From contig CANHRM010000002.1 of the NCBI GenBank assembly GCA_947463725.1, positions 1-64,000 of the forward strand: 64,000 nucleotides of DNA. The letters are read 5' to 3'. Source of the DNA: Actinomycetota bacterium. Lineage in GTDB: Bacteria > Actinomycetota > Actinomycetes > Nanopelagicales > Nanopelagicaceae. Shown piece after piece: positions 10,355 through 18,881 of the stretch (the stretch's first letter is position 1; each line of letters begins with the position of its first letter). The notes beneath the pieces are model-generated. The model saw only the letters and a program-made list of their open reading frames with translations, ran no database searches and was not told the origin of the DNA. Position numbers and translations under genes: made by a program.

Positions 10355-11235
10355 CGTGCGCCTCCTCGGGCAATTAGTTCACGGGCTAAACGTCGGTATG
10401 AAGCGGCTCCACCTGAGGAGCTGGCATATGTTGTAATTGGTTCACCAACTACAGTTGTTTCAGGGAAACGAATTGTTTTCGCGATAATTGTTTCGAAAAC
10501 ATCTTCCGGGTACTTCTCAAGTATTGTGGTTAGAACTTCGCGATTATGAACAGTCTTTCGTTCATACATAGTTGCCAAAATTCCAATTAATTTTAAATCC
10601 GGATTAAGAAAATTCTTAACTTTGTCCAAGTTTCCTTTTAATTCGATGAAACCGTGAAGAGCAAAGTACTCACATTGAAGTGGCACAATTACTTCATCAG
10701 CTGCCACGAGCGCATTAATTGTTAGTTGACCCATAGTTGGTTGGCAATCAATCAAGATAACGTCGTAGCGATCCTTCAATGAATTCAAGGTGCGTTTTAA
10801 GAACTGTTGTCCGCCAATTTCAGCGCCAAGAGTTGTCTCAGCGGTACCTAAGTCGCGGTTTGCAGGTAAGAAATCTAACCCGGGAACTGATGACTTTAAA
10901 ATTATTTGATCAACATCTGCAGATTGATCCATAAGTGCGTAATAAACAGTTTGTTCTAGTGGCAAGCTGTGAGCATTAACGCCGAGGCCAAGTGATAAGC
11001 CACCTTGAGGGTCGAAGTCGACTAATAAAACTTTGCGACCAAGTTCAGTTAACGCTGCACCCAGATTAATTGTTGAAGTTGTCTTGCCAACGCCACCTTT
11101 TTGGTTAAAAAGAGCGATTACTTTTGCTGGCAGACCATCTTGTGGCGCAGGTGGAACGCGAAAATTCTTAGCCGTCTTTCCTAAGAGGTTGGCAGTTGTA
11201 GCTACGTCCTCTTCAAATGTCGATTTAGCGTTCAA
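10351..11235 (-). CDS. ParA/Soj family ATPase (orphan, scpA-linked)
   Basis: FNQKGGVGKTTSTINLGAAL deviant Walker A; DFDPQGGLSLGLG; IDCQPTMGQLTINAL. Confidence 0.9.
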   Translation of the reverse strand: MNAKSTFEEDVATTANLLGKTAKNFRVPPAPQDGLPAKVIALFNQKGGVGKTTSTINLGAALTELGRKVLLVDFDPQGGLSLGLGVNAHSLPLEQTVYYALMDQSADVDQIILKSSVPGLDFLPANRDLGTAETTLGAEIGGQQFLKRTLNSLKDRYDVILIDCQPTMGQLTINALVAADEVIVPLQCEYFALHGFIELKGNLDKVKNFLNPDLKLIGILATMYERKTVHNREVLTTILEKYPEDVFETIIAKTIRFPETTVVGEPITTYASSSGGAASYRRLARELIARGGAR

Positions 11236-11296
11236 GCGTTAAACCTCTTTCTGCTTAGGTGCGTGAGCCTACGCATCGAATAGCCCCTCGAGCAAG

Positions 11297-11302
11297 TAGT
11301 GT
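11297..11302 (+). promoter_or_regulatory. -10 TAGTGT, 6 nt before scpA GTG 11309 (leaderless)
   Basis: TAGTGT-tcaccc-GTG. Confidence 0.5.
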
Positions 11303-11308
11303 TCACCC

Positions 11309-12226
11309 GTGGAAACGCCGGTCACTAATAGCGAAGAGTTAATTATTCCTGGGCCCTTGAGCTCTGGGATCGATCTAGCTTCAGATGCCATTGAGCCAAC
11401 TGCTGCGACCAATGAGTTCAGCGTTCATTTAGCTAACTTTGATGGCCCCTTTGACCTGCTCCTGCAGCTCATCTCGCGCCACAAACTCGACATCACAGAA
11501 ATTTCCCTGAGCTTAGTAACAGATGAATTTATCGCCTTTATTCGCGCCCTTGAACTATCGGGCGAAGGGTGGCGCCTTGACCAAGCAACCGAATTCTTAG
11601 TTGTTGCAGCCACTTTGCTTGACCTGAAAGCAGCACGACTGCTTCCATCGGGTGAAGTTGAAGATGAAGAAGATTTGGCCCTACTTGAAGCACGTGACTT
11701 GCTATTCGCTCGCTTGCTTCAGTACCGCGCATTTAAAGAGATTGCAGCCACCTTTGGTGATCGCATAACCCTGCAAGACAAGGCTTTCCCGCGCGTTGTA
11801 GCCCTTGATCCCGCTCTTTCTGCCTTGCTACCTGAAGTTCTAATCGGAGTCGGCGCAGAGCGCTTTGCTGCCATTGCCGACCGTGTGCTTACTCCAAAAA
11901 CGCCCGCTTTGGTCTCTGTCGAACACCTTCATATGGCCCTAGTCAGTGTTGCCGAGGAGTCTAAAGGCGTGGTTGAGGCTTTACGAAGGTCTAAAACCTT
12001 GAGTTTTCGCAGCCTGATTGCCGACGCTGGCAGCACCTTGGTTGTCGTCGCAAGATTCCTAAGCCTGCTCGATCTGTACCGTCAAGGAGTGCTTCGCTTC
12101 GATCAGGTGGCAGCCCTTGGCGAACTCCAGATCAGCTGGGTGGGCAGTGAAACTGGCGAAGTTGAAGTATCCGATGAGTTTGATATTCCAGTGGTCTTAG
12201 AAGATAGCGAGGGCGAAAATGTCTAA
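11309..12226 (+). CDS. scpA: Segregation and condensation protein A
   Basis: FSVHLANFDGPFDLLLQLISRHKLDITEISLSLVTDEF. Confidence 0.93.
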   Translation: METPVTNSEELIIPGPLSSGIDLASDAIEPTAATNEFSVHLANFDGPFDLLLQLISRHKLDITEISLSLVTDEFIAFIRALELSGEGWRLDQATEFLVVAATLLDLKAARLLPSGEVEDEEDLALLEARDLLFARLLQYRAFKEIAATFGDRITLQDKAFPRVVALDPALSALLPEVLIGVGAERFAAIADRVLTPKTPALVSVEHLHMALVSVAEESKGVVEALRRSKTLSFRSLIADAGSTLVVVARFLSLLDLYRQGVLRFDQVAALGELQISWVGSETGEVEVSDEFDIPVVLEDSEGENV

Positions 12227-12770
12227 TGTAGAACTTGAGCGTTCAATCGAGGCGATCCTGATGGTCGTCGATGAGCCAGTAACTGAGCTGACTTTGGCTT
12301 CGGTACTGGTTGTGACGATCGATGAAGTCGTAGCCGCCCTTGAAACCCTTTCCTCTTCATATGAAGGTCGCGGTTTCGAACTGCGCGCTGTGGCCGGGGG
12401 ATGGCGTTTCTACAGCCATCCAGATTGTGCGCCCGCAGTTGAGAAATTCGTCCTAGACGGCCAACAGAACCGCCTGACGCAAGCAGCTCTAGAGACCTTG
12501 GCCGTCATTGCATACCGGCAACCAGTTAGTCGTGCACGAGTTTCGGCTATCCGAGGCGTAAATGTCGAAGCAGTCATGAAGACTTTGATTACCCGTGGCT
12601 TGGTTGAAGAGTTTGGCCTAGAACACGAAACTGGCGCGATCCTTTATAAGACCACTAGCTACTTCCTTGAGCGCTTGGGCGTAAATAGCCTGGAAGATCT
12701 GCCAGCTCTGGCTCCTTACCTGCCGGATCTTGATCGCTTAGATGAAATCCTGGACTCGCTAACCGACTAG
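12219..12770 (+). CDS. scpB: Segregation and condensation protein B
   Basis: ALETLAVIAYRQPVSRARVSAIRGVNVEAVMKTLITRGLVEE. Confidence 0.93.
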   Translation: MSNVELERSIEAILMVVDEPVTELTLASVLVVTIDEVVAALETLSSSYEGRGFELRAVAGGWRFYSHPDCAPAVEKFVLDGQQNRLTQAALETLAVIAYRQPVSRARVSAIRGVNVEAVMKTLITRGLVEEFGLEHETGAILYKTTSYFLERLGVNSLEDLPALAPYLPDLDRLDEILDSLTD

Positions 12771-12866
12771 TCTGCTTGATCGCTGTTCGCATCTACTCGA
12801 TTAGTCCTATGCAGGGGAGAAGCGGTATTCTTACGCCCTTAACCTGACTGTCGAGGAGATAGCCAA

Positions 12867-13583
12867 ATGGCCGAGATGCGCCTTAATAAAATAATTGCCG
12901 ATGCGGGAATCACTAGCCGCCGCGGCGCTGATGAACTAATAGCCGATGGTCGAGTAACTGTCGATGGACGTCCAGTTAGGGAACTTGGAGCAAAAATAGA
13001 CCCTGATAACCATGATGTAGCAGTTGATGGTGAGACGATCAAACGATCTTTGACTAAGTCTTATTTAGTACTTCATAAGCCAAAAGGCGTTTTGTCAACG
13101 ATGTATGACCCGGAAGGTCGGCCATCGTTGGCGGACTTTATTGATTTGCGAAAAGAACGTTTGTTCCATGTTGGCCGGCTCGACAAGGACTCAGAAGGCC
13201 TAATCCTACTGACCAATGACGGCGATCTGACATTTCGTGCAACCCACCCTTCCTTTGGGCTGGAAAAGACCTACATTATTGAGTTCGAAGGACGCCTGGA
13301 AACAGGGGTAGATAAGGTGCTCTTAAAGGGCGTAGAGCTCGAAGATGGCATGGGTCGAGTACTTAGCTTTAAGCAACTTTCGGCAAACTGGATCGAAGTA
13401 AAGATCCATGAAGGCCGGTATCACATCATCCGCCGCCTGATGGAAGCGGTCGGCGTCGAGGTTTTGAGATTGATCCGAACAAACTTCGGACCGATCTCAT
13501 TGGGCGATACCCCTGAGGGACGCTGGCGCGACCTCAACGAGCAAGAGTTACTAAATATACAGAAGGCTTTAGATCTAAAGTAA
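12867..13583 (+). CDS. RluB/RsuA-type rRNA pseudouridine synthase
   Basis: S4 domain LNKIIADAGITSRRGADELI, VGRLDKDSEGLILLTNDG, EGRYHIIRRLMEAVG. Confidence 0.93.
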   Translation: MAEMRLNKIIADAGITSRRGADELIADGRVTVDGRPVRELGAKIDPDNHDVAVDGETIKRSLTKSYLVLHKPKGVLSTMYDPEGRPSLADFIDLRKERLFHVGRLDKDSEGLILLTNDGDLTFRATHPSFGLEKTYIIEFEGRLETGVDKVLLKGVELEDGMGRVLSFKQLSANWIEVKIHEGRYHIIRRLMEAVGVEVLRLIRTNFGPISLGDTPEGRWRDLNEQELLNIQKALDLK

Positions 13584-13643
13584 TAAATCTGTTTATCTAT
13601 ATTTATAGAATATCTCTTTCTCTATTTATCGATAAATGTTTGC

Positions 13644-13649
13644 TAGAAT
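13644..13649 (+). promoter_or_regulatory. -10 element (TAGAAT) predicted to give a leaderless transcript at ATG 13656
   Basis: TAGAAT-gtacat-ATG, same 6-nt spacing as other starts in this window. Confidence 0.55.
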
Positions 13650-13655
13650 GTACAT

Positions 13656-13763
13656 ATGTCGATAATCCACAGTAATTCGCGCACAAAATGGTTCGTGTTT
13701 ATATCTTTATCGATAATTCTGGGAAACAAGGATTTGAGCCACCAACTGCTTGTGGCGAGTTAG
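13656..13763 (+). CDS. Candidate leaderless 35-aa sORF / leader peptide upstream of aroH-tyrA
   Basis: MSIIHSNSRTKWFVFISLSIILGNKDLSHQLLVAS*; start placed 6 nt after TAGAAT; not in supplied ORF track. Confidence 0.4.
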   Translation: MSIIHSNSRTKWFVFISLSIILGNKDLSHQLLVAS

Positions 13764-13783
13764 TAGAGGTTTTCTGAATTAAT

Positions 13784-13861
13784 CGTTAAGTAGATTTAAC
13801 GTTAAACACGTTTTCATTAAAAACGAAAAATGGGTACTTCAAGGTACCCTTAACCATGGTT
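13784..13861 (+). promoter_or_regulatory. Serial hairpin/palindrome region preceding and overlapping the aroH start
   Basis: CGTTAA-gtagat-TTAACG (13784-13801); CGTTTT-catta-AAACG region (13809-13825); GGGTAC-ttcaag-GTACCC (13832-13849); AACCATGGTT (13852-13861) over ATG 13856. Confidence 0.45.
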
Positions 13862-14218
13862 TTAAGGGCAATTCGAGGCGCTACGCAGGTGAGCGTGAAT
13901 TCAAGCGTGGCTATAGGCGACGGTGTTCGTGAACTTTTGCCTGCCATGCTCAAAGCTAACGGCCTTGAAGTCGATGACGTGATCTCGGTATTGATGACAG
14001 CGACCCCAGATTTAACTGCAGATTTTCCAGCAGCATCTGCTCGCGATGTCGGATTTGCCGGCACACCTCTTATCTGCGCAGTAGAGATCGATGTGCCGGG
14101 AGCGCTAGAGCGAATTATCCGAGTATTAGCGCACGTCGAGAGCGATAAAAGTAAGAGCGAAATAGTCCATATTTACCTTCATGGCGCAGCGGCGCTGCGC
14201 AAAGATTTAGCCCAATAG
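13856..14218 (+). CDS. aroH: Chorismate mutase, AroH type
   Basis: LRAIRGATQVSVNS...LMTATPDLTADFPAASARDVG...RVLAHVES...IVHIYLHGAAALRKDL. Confidence 0.92.
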   Translation: MVLRAIRGATQVSVNSSVAIGDGVRELLPAMLKANGLEVDDVISVLMTATPDLTADFPAASARDVGFAGTPLICAVEIDVPGALERIIRVLAHVESDKSKSEIVHIYLHGAAALRKDLAQ

Positions 14219-14228
14219 GGGGCTCACT

Positions 14229-15281
14229 GTGAAATCAAAATCCGTCCGAATAGTAGGCGCTGGCCTAATTGGCACTTCAATTGGTCTAGCCCTAAAGGCC
14301 GCAGGAGCATCAGTCCAATTTGTAGATGTTGACTCTAAAGCTGAACTTTTGGCGAACGACCTCGTCAAATCTGGCAAGTTAGAGAACCCAGATCTAATTG
14401 TTATCGCCACGCCTCCTTCGTCCTTTAAATCGGCGATTGAGCGTGAAGCAACCTTAAACCCTCAAGCGATACTTATGGATATTGGTAGCGTTAAAACCAA
14501 ACCTTTACTTGAGGTATCAACTTTAGATGGGGTTTTTTACAAATTCTGTGGCACCCATCCAATGGCCGGACGTGAGGTTAGTGGAGCAGTATCTGCTCGA
14601 GCTGATCTCTTCTTAGATCGGGCCTGGATCATCACTCCGACCGCGGAAACTTCCGCTGAAGCCAAGGCGATGGCGCTGGAAGTGATAGCCGCCTGCGGTG
14701 CACAAGTCGTAGAAATGAGCGCAGAGGATCACGATCAGCGAGTGGCTCTGATTTCTCATCTACCGCAAACCATTAGTTCTTTACTCGCCGCCCAGCTTTC
14801 GAACTCAAGCCCAGAGGCGCTAGCGCTGGCCGGGGGCGGGCTAAGGGACACAGTTCGAATTGCGGGCTCGGATCCAAATCTTTGGGGCGAGATTTTGGCT
14901 GCAAATGAGGCTGCGTTAATGCCATTGTTGATAAGTCTACAAAGTGACCTTTCGGAGCTTATTTCAGCTACCAGTGGGCCTGCTAAATGGGAGTCGCTAG
15001 TGGCTGCAGGTCGGGCCGGAAAAAGTGCAATTCCTGGCAAGCACGGTGGCAAATCAAGGGAATACAGCTACTTGCCAATTGTCATCGATGATCGACCTGG
15101 TCAACTTGGGTCACTTTTTAATGCCTGCGCAAAAGCCAATGTGAATATCGAAGACCTCGCGCTGGAACATTCACCTGGTCAGCTAACTGCTGTAATAACA
15201 CTTGCTATAGCGCCAGAAGATATTGATCGTTTGAGTAAATTCTTAACAAAAGATGGCTGGAATGTTCACTCGGTAAGTTAA
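14229..15281 (+). CDS. tyrA: Prephenate dehydrogenase
   Basis: VRIVGAGLIGTSIGLALKAAG, GTHPMAGREVSGAVSARADLF; C-terminal ACT-like region. Confidence 0.92.
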   Translation: MKSKSVRIVGAGLIGTSIGLALKAAGASVQFVDVDSKAELLANDLVKSGKLENPDLIVIATPPSSFKSAIEREATLNPQAILMDIGSVKTKPLLEVSTLDGVFYKFCGTHPMAGREVSGAVSARADLFLDRAWIITPTAETSAEAKAMALEVIAACGAQVVEMSAEDHDQRVALISHLPQTISSLLAAQLSNSSPEALALAGGGLRDTVRIAGSDPNLWGEILAANEAALMPLLISLQSDLSELISATSGPAKWESLVAAGRAGKSAIPGKHGGKSREYSYLPIVIDDRPGQLGSLFNACAKANVNIEDLALEHSPGQLTAVITLAIAPEDIDRLSKFLTKDGWNVHSVS

Positions 15282-15347
15282 TCACTTGTGCGAAGTTGAG
15301 ATTTAGGTAAAGCCATTCTTGTTAAGCACCGTAGAATAAGGGTCATT

Positions 15348-17315
15348 ATGGGCATAGTTGTAGCAATAGATGGCCCTAGTGGTTCGGGAAAATCAAGCAC
15401 CTCAAAATCAGTGGCGATGCGATCTACCTGGGATTACTTAGATACTGGCGCTCTCTACCGTGGCCTTACTTGGCTTGCGTTACAAAATGATTTAACAGAT
15501 GCGAGCTCAGTTCTAAAAGCACTCAAATCTTCACCTTTGCGATTTGTAGTCGATCCATTGGAACCACGATTATTCGCTGGCGATACAGAAATTACCGATG
15601 CGATTCGCACGGTTGAAGTTACCGAAAGTGTTTCAAAGTTTGCCGCGATGCCAGAACTACGTGCTGAACTTTTGAAATTACAACGCAAAATTATCTCAGA
15701 TTCAAAGCGCGGAATAGTCGTTGAGGGCCGTGACATTGCGACAGTGGTTGCACCGGATGCGGCGCTTAAGATTTATTTAACTGCTGATTTAACTGCCCGT
15801 GCGGCTCGTCGCGATGCCGAAGAGAACTCAGCGCAAGGAATTGAAAACGTGGCTCAGTCATTGAGTAGCCGAGATGAATTGGATTCAACTCGCGAAGTTT
15901 CCCCACTCACCTTGGCTCCAGATGCATTGACTATTGACTCAACTCACTTGAGTTTAGAAGAAACTGTTGATCGCATCTGGGAGTTATTAAAGCAGCGTGA
16001 ATTACTAGGTTTACCAGTGATTGCAATTCTTGGCCGTCCAAACGTTGGAAAATCTACTTTGATTAATCGCTTCATCGGTCGCCGCGAAGCGATTGTTGAA
16101 GACACTCCTGGCGTTACTCGCGATCGCGTTCAATACGAATGCGAGTGGGGCGGTCGTCGCTTTATTGTTATGGACACTGGTGGCTGGGAAGCAAAGCCAG
16201 ATGGAATTTCAATTCAGGTAAGCGCTGGTGCTGAACAAGCAATGCGTGAAGCTGATGTTCTGGCATTCGTAGTAGATGCCCAAGTTGGCGCGCTCGACGA
16301 AGATGACATCTTGGTTAGTGAATTGCGCAAGGCAAAGAAGCCAACAATTTTGATCGCTAATAAGGTCGATGATGAAGGCGCAGAGTCCGATGCATATGCC
16401 CTTTGGAACCTTGGTTTAGGCGAGCCATATTTCGTATCTGCATTGCACGGTCGCGGTAGTGGTGACTTGCTTGATCATATTGTTGCGCAACTTCCAGAAG
16501 TTGGTCGCGCACAAGTGCAAGACGGCTATCGTCGAGTTGCGTTAATTGGTCGGCCAAATGTTGGCAAATCAAGTTTGCTAAACGCACTAGCGGGGGAGAC
16601 TCGCTCAATTGTTGATGATGTCGCTGGAACAACTCGCGATCCAGTTGATGAGTTAATTGAAATTGGCGATCAAGTTTGGCGATTCATCGATACCGCTGGT
16701 TTACGTAAGCGCGCAAATCAAGCAAGCGGAACTGACTACTACGCGACACTACGAACTCAAACAGCACTAGAACGTTGTGAAGTTGCAGCCGTTGTTCTTG
16801 ATGCATCTAATCCGATTTCTGAACAAGATCTACGAATCATCACGATGGTTGAAGAAGCTGGTAAAGCAATGGTCATCGTGATGAATAAGTGGGACTTAGT
16901 AGATGAAGATCGGCGCGATCAATTAGATAAAGAAATCGATCGCCACCTCGATCAAGTTGAATGGGCCCAACGAGTAAATGTTGCGGCTAAAACTGGTTGG
17001 CACCGAGATCGTTTAGCGCCAGCCCTTCGCACCGCTCTAGGTGGTTGGGAGCAACGTGTTCCGACTGCCAAGTTGAACTCATTCCTTGGCGCTTTAATCG
17101 GTGCAACACCACCACCTGTTCGTGGCGGAAAGCAACCAAAGATTTACTACGCGACTCAAGCTGGTATTGCGCCACCGAAGTTCGTGATCTTTTCAAGTGG
17201 CTGGATCGAAGCTTCGTACCGTCGATTTATCGAACGTCGTTTGCGTGAAGAATTTGGATTCCCGGGCACACCAGTCATGGTGGCGATCCGAGTCAAGGAA
17301 CGCGACAAAGAGTAA
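15348..17315 (+). CDS. cmk-der: Bifunctional cytidylate kinase / GTPase Der (fusion)
   Basis: N-term [21 protein letters not shown]...[11 protein letters not shown] (Cmk); C-term two GTPase domains [13 protein letters not shown] and [14 protein letters not shown] plus KH-like tail (Der). Confidence 0.95.
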   Translation: MGIVVAIDGPSGSGKSSTSKSVAMRSTWDYLDTGALYRGLTWLALQNDLTDASSVLKALKSSPLRFVVDPLEPRLFAGDTEITDAIRTVEVTESVSKFAAMPELRAELLKLQRKIISDSKRGIVVEGRDIATVVAPDAALKIYLTADLTARAARRDAEENSAQGIENVAQSLSSRDELDSTREVSPLTLAPDALTIDSTHLSLEETVDRIWELLKQRELLGLPVIAILGRPNVGKSTLINRFIGRREAIVEDTPGVTRDRVQYECEWGGRRFIVMDTGGWEAKPDGISIQVSAGAEQAMREADVLAFVVDAQVGALDEDDILVSELRKAKKPTILIANKVDDEGAESDAYALWNLGLGEPYFVSALHGRGSGDLLDHIVAQLPEVGRAQVQDGYRRVALIGRPNVGKSSLLNALAGETRSIVDDVAGTTRDPVDELIEIGDQVWRFIDTAGLRKRANQASGTDYYATLRTQTALERCEVAAVVLDASNPISEQDLRIITMVEEAGKAMVIVMNKWDLVDEDRRDQLDKEIDRHLDQVEWAQRVNVAAKTGWHRDRLAPALRTALGGWEQRVPTAKLNSFLGALIGATPPPVRGGKQPKIYYATQAGIAPPKFVIFSSGWIEASYRRFIERRLREEFGFPGTPVMVAIRVKERDKE

Positions 17316-17863
17316 TGCTGACGATTCCAAACGCCTTAACTTTTCTGAGGTTTCTCGGAATCCCGCTCTTCCTTCATTTAGCGCTTAATGTTCATGCCAA
17401 TGGCTGGGCGATTGCCGTTTTGGCAGTTGGGGGAGCCACAGATTATTTCGATGGCAAGCTAGCTAGAGCGTGGGGTCAGACTTCTCGTTTCGGCGAGATA
17501 GCCGATCCAACGATTGACCGCTTATATATAGTGGCGGTCTTAATCGCTCTCTACCTGCGCGACGCAGTTCCACTTTGGTTGATTGCAACTTTAATGGGGC
17601 GGGATTTGATTTTAGGTCTTCTTACAATTTGGTTAAGTGCCACCAAGCGTCCGCTCATTGAAGTCACCTTTCTGGGTAAAGCTGCCACCTTCAATCTCTT
17701 ATATGCCTTCCCATTCTTATTGCTGGCACTTTCTGATTCTGCACTTGGCACAGTTGCCTTCGTTTTAGGTTGGGCTTTTGCAATCTGGGGCACAGCGCTT
17801 TATCTATTCACGGGTGTCTCATATTTCATAAATGCGATCTCCCGTACTAAGGTTCGGCCATAA
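17315..17863 (+). CDS. CDP-alcohol phosphatidyltransferase family protein
   Basis: IPNALTFLRFLGIPLF...GGATDYFDGKLARAWGQTSRFGEIADPTIDR (DG..AR...G..D...D variant). Confidence 0.88.
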   Translation: MLTIPNALTFLRFLGIPLFLHLALNVHANGWAIAVLAVGGATDYFDGKLARAWGQTSRFGEIADPTIDRLYIVAVLIALYLRDAVPLWLIATLMGRDLILGLLTIWLSATKRPLIEVTFLGKAATFNLLYAFPFLLLALSDSALGTVAFVLGWAFAIWGTALYLFTGVSYFINAISRTKVRP

Positions 17864-17908
17864 TTCTTTTCGATTGAACTTTGAGAGCACTTAGAGAAAA
17901 GGCGTGAG

Positions 17909-18289
17909 ATGTCGAATATTCCAGCTGATTTGAAATACACCAAAGAGCACGAGTGGGTACGCGATTTGGCAACAGCTGGAACTATTTCAATGGGGATTAC
18001 CGACTTTGCTCAAGGCGCACTCGGTGACATTGTTTATGTTCAACTACCTAAAGTTGGCGACCTAGTTGTAAGTGGAAAAGTTTGTGGTGAAGTTGAGTCA
18101 ACCAAAAGCGTCTCAGAAATTTTTGCCCCAGTGTCAGGAAAAGTTATAGCGATAAACGATTCACTATCTGCTTCACCAGAATTTATCAACTCTGATCCAT
18201 ACAACGCGGGCTGGCTACTGGAAATCGAACTCACAGAAGCGGCTACCGATCTGCTAACCCCAGTTGAATACGGACAAATCACCGCTTGA
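17909..18289 (+). CDS. gcvH: Glycine cleavage system H protein
   Basis: YTKEHEWV, ITDFAQGALGDIVYVQLPKVGD, GEVESTKSVSEIFAPVSG (lipoyl Lys). Confidence 0.96.
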   Translation: MSNIPADLKYTKEHEWVRDLATAGTISMGITDFAQGALGDIVYVQLPKVGDLVVSGKVCGEVESTKSVSEIFAPVSGKVIAINDSLSASPEFINSDPYNAGWLLEIELTEAATDLLTPVEYGQITA

Positions 18290-18298
18290 CCTAACCCA

Positions 18299-18318
18299 CT
18301 TACCCTAAATAGGGTAAG
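18299..18318. promoter_or_regulatory. 20-bp palindromic element between gcvH and garA-like gene
   Basis: CTTACCCTA-AA-TAGGGTAAG perfect 9-bp arms; no U-tract, 2-nt spacer, so more operator-like than terminator-like. Confidence 0.5.
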
Positions 18319-18384
18319 CCTCCAGTTAAGGATGAAGTTGATTTTAAAACTTTAGCCACTTGAATTTGAAATGGGGGAGTGAAC

Positions 18385-18861
18385 ATGGCTGCAGCTGAAG
18401 TAGAGCGCGAAGTCACAACCACTATCTCACTCGGAGTTCGACCAGTACTTGATGCTCATGTAAATCTAGATACTTTGATTCAATCACTTGATGCCGATAA
18501 CCAAAGTGTTGTAGCTCAGGTATTGGCAGCTAATGAGCCAACTGCTCTCTTATTAGCGTTAAAAGGTGCTGGCCGAGGTAATCGTTTCATGGTTAATAAA
18601 TCAGGAACCACAATCGGCCGCGCTGTAGATTCTGGAATTTTCCTTGATGATGTAACTGTTTCCCGTAAACATGCAACCATCACTTTTGACCAAGAATTTA
18701 CGTTCACAGATTCTGGCAGCCTTAACGGTTCGTACTTAAATAATGAGCGAGCCACAACATCGGTTTTGAAATCAGGCGATGAGATTCAAATCGGAAAGTT
18801 TCATTTAGTTTTTATTAGCAATAAAAGTAGTGGCACTAATTCCAAGTCAGATAACAAGTAA
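18385..18861 (+). CDS. FHA domain protein, GarA/OdhI-like
   Basis: GTTIGRAVDSGIFLDDVTVSRKHATI...SGSLNGSYLNNERA; N-terminal EVTTTIS resembles the ETTS phosphosite region of GarA/OdhI. Confidence 0.9.
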   Translation: MAAAEVEREVTTTISLGVRPVLDAHVNLDTLIQSLDADNQSVVAQVLAANEPTALLLALKGAGRGNRFMVNKSGTTIGRAVDSGIFLDDVTVSRKHATITFDQEFTFTDSGSLNGSYLNNERATTSVLKSGDEIQIGKFHLVFISNKSSGTNSKSDNK

Positions 18862-18881
18862 GAAAAAACGGAGATCATAAG

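Noticed and set aside
11298-11315. parS-like site (TGTTCACCCGTGGAAAC) next to parA
   Set aside because: Needs gaps to resemble TGTTTCACGTGAAACA; overlaps the scpA start and -10, so chance resemblance is more likely.
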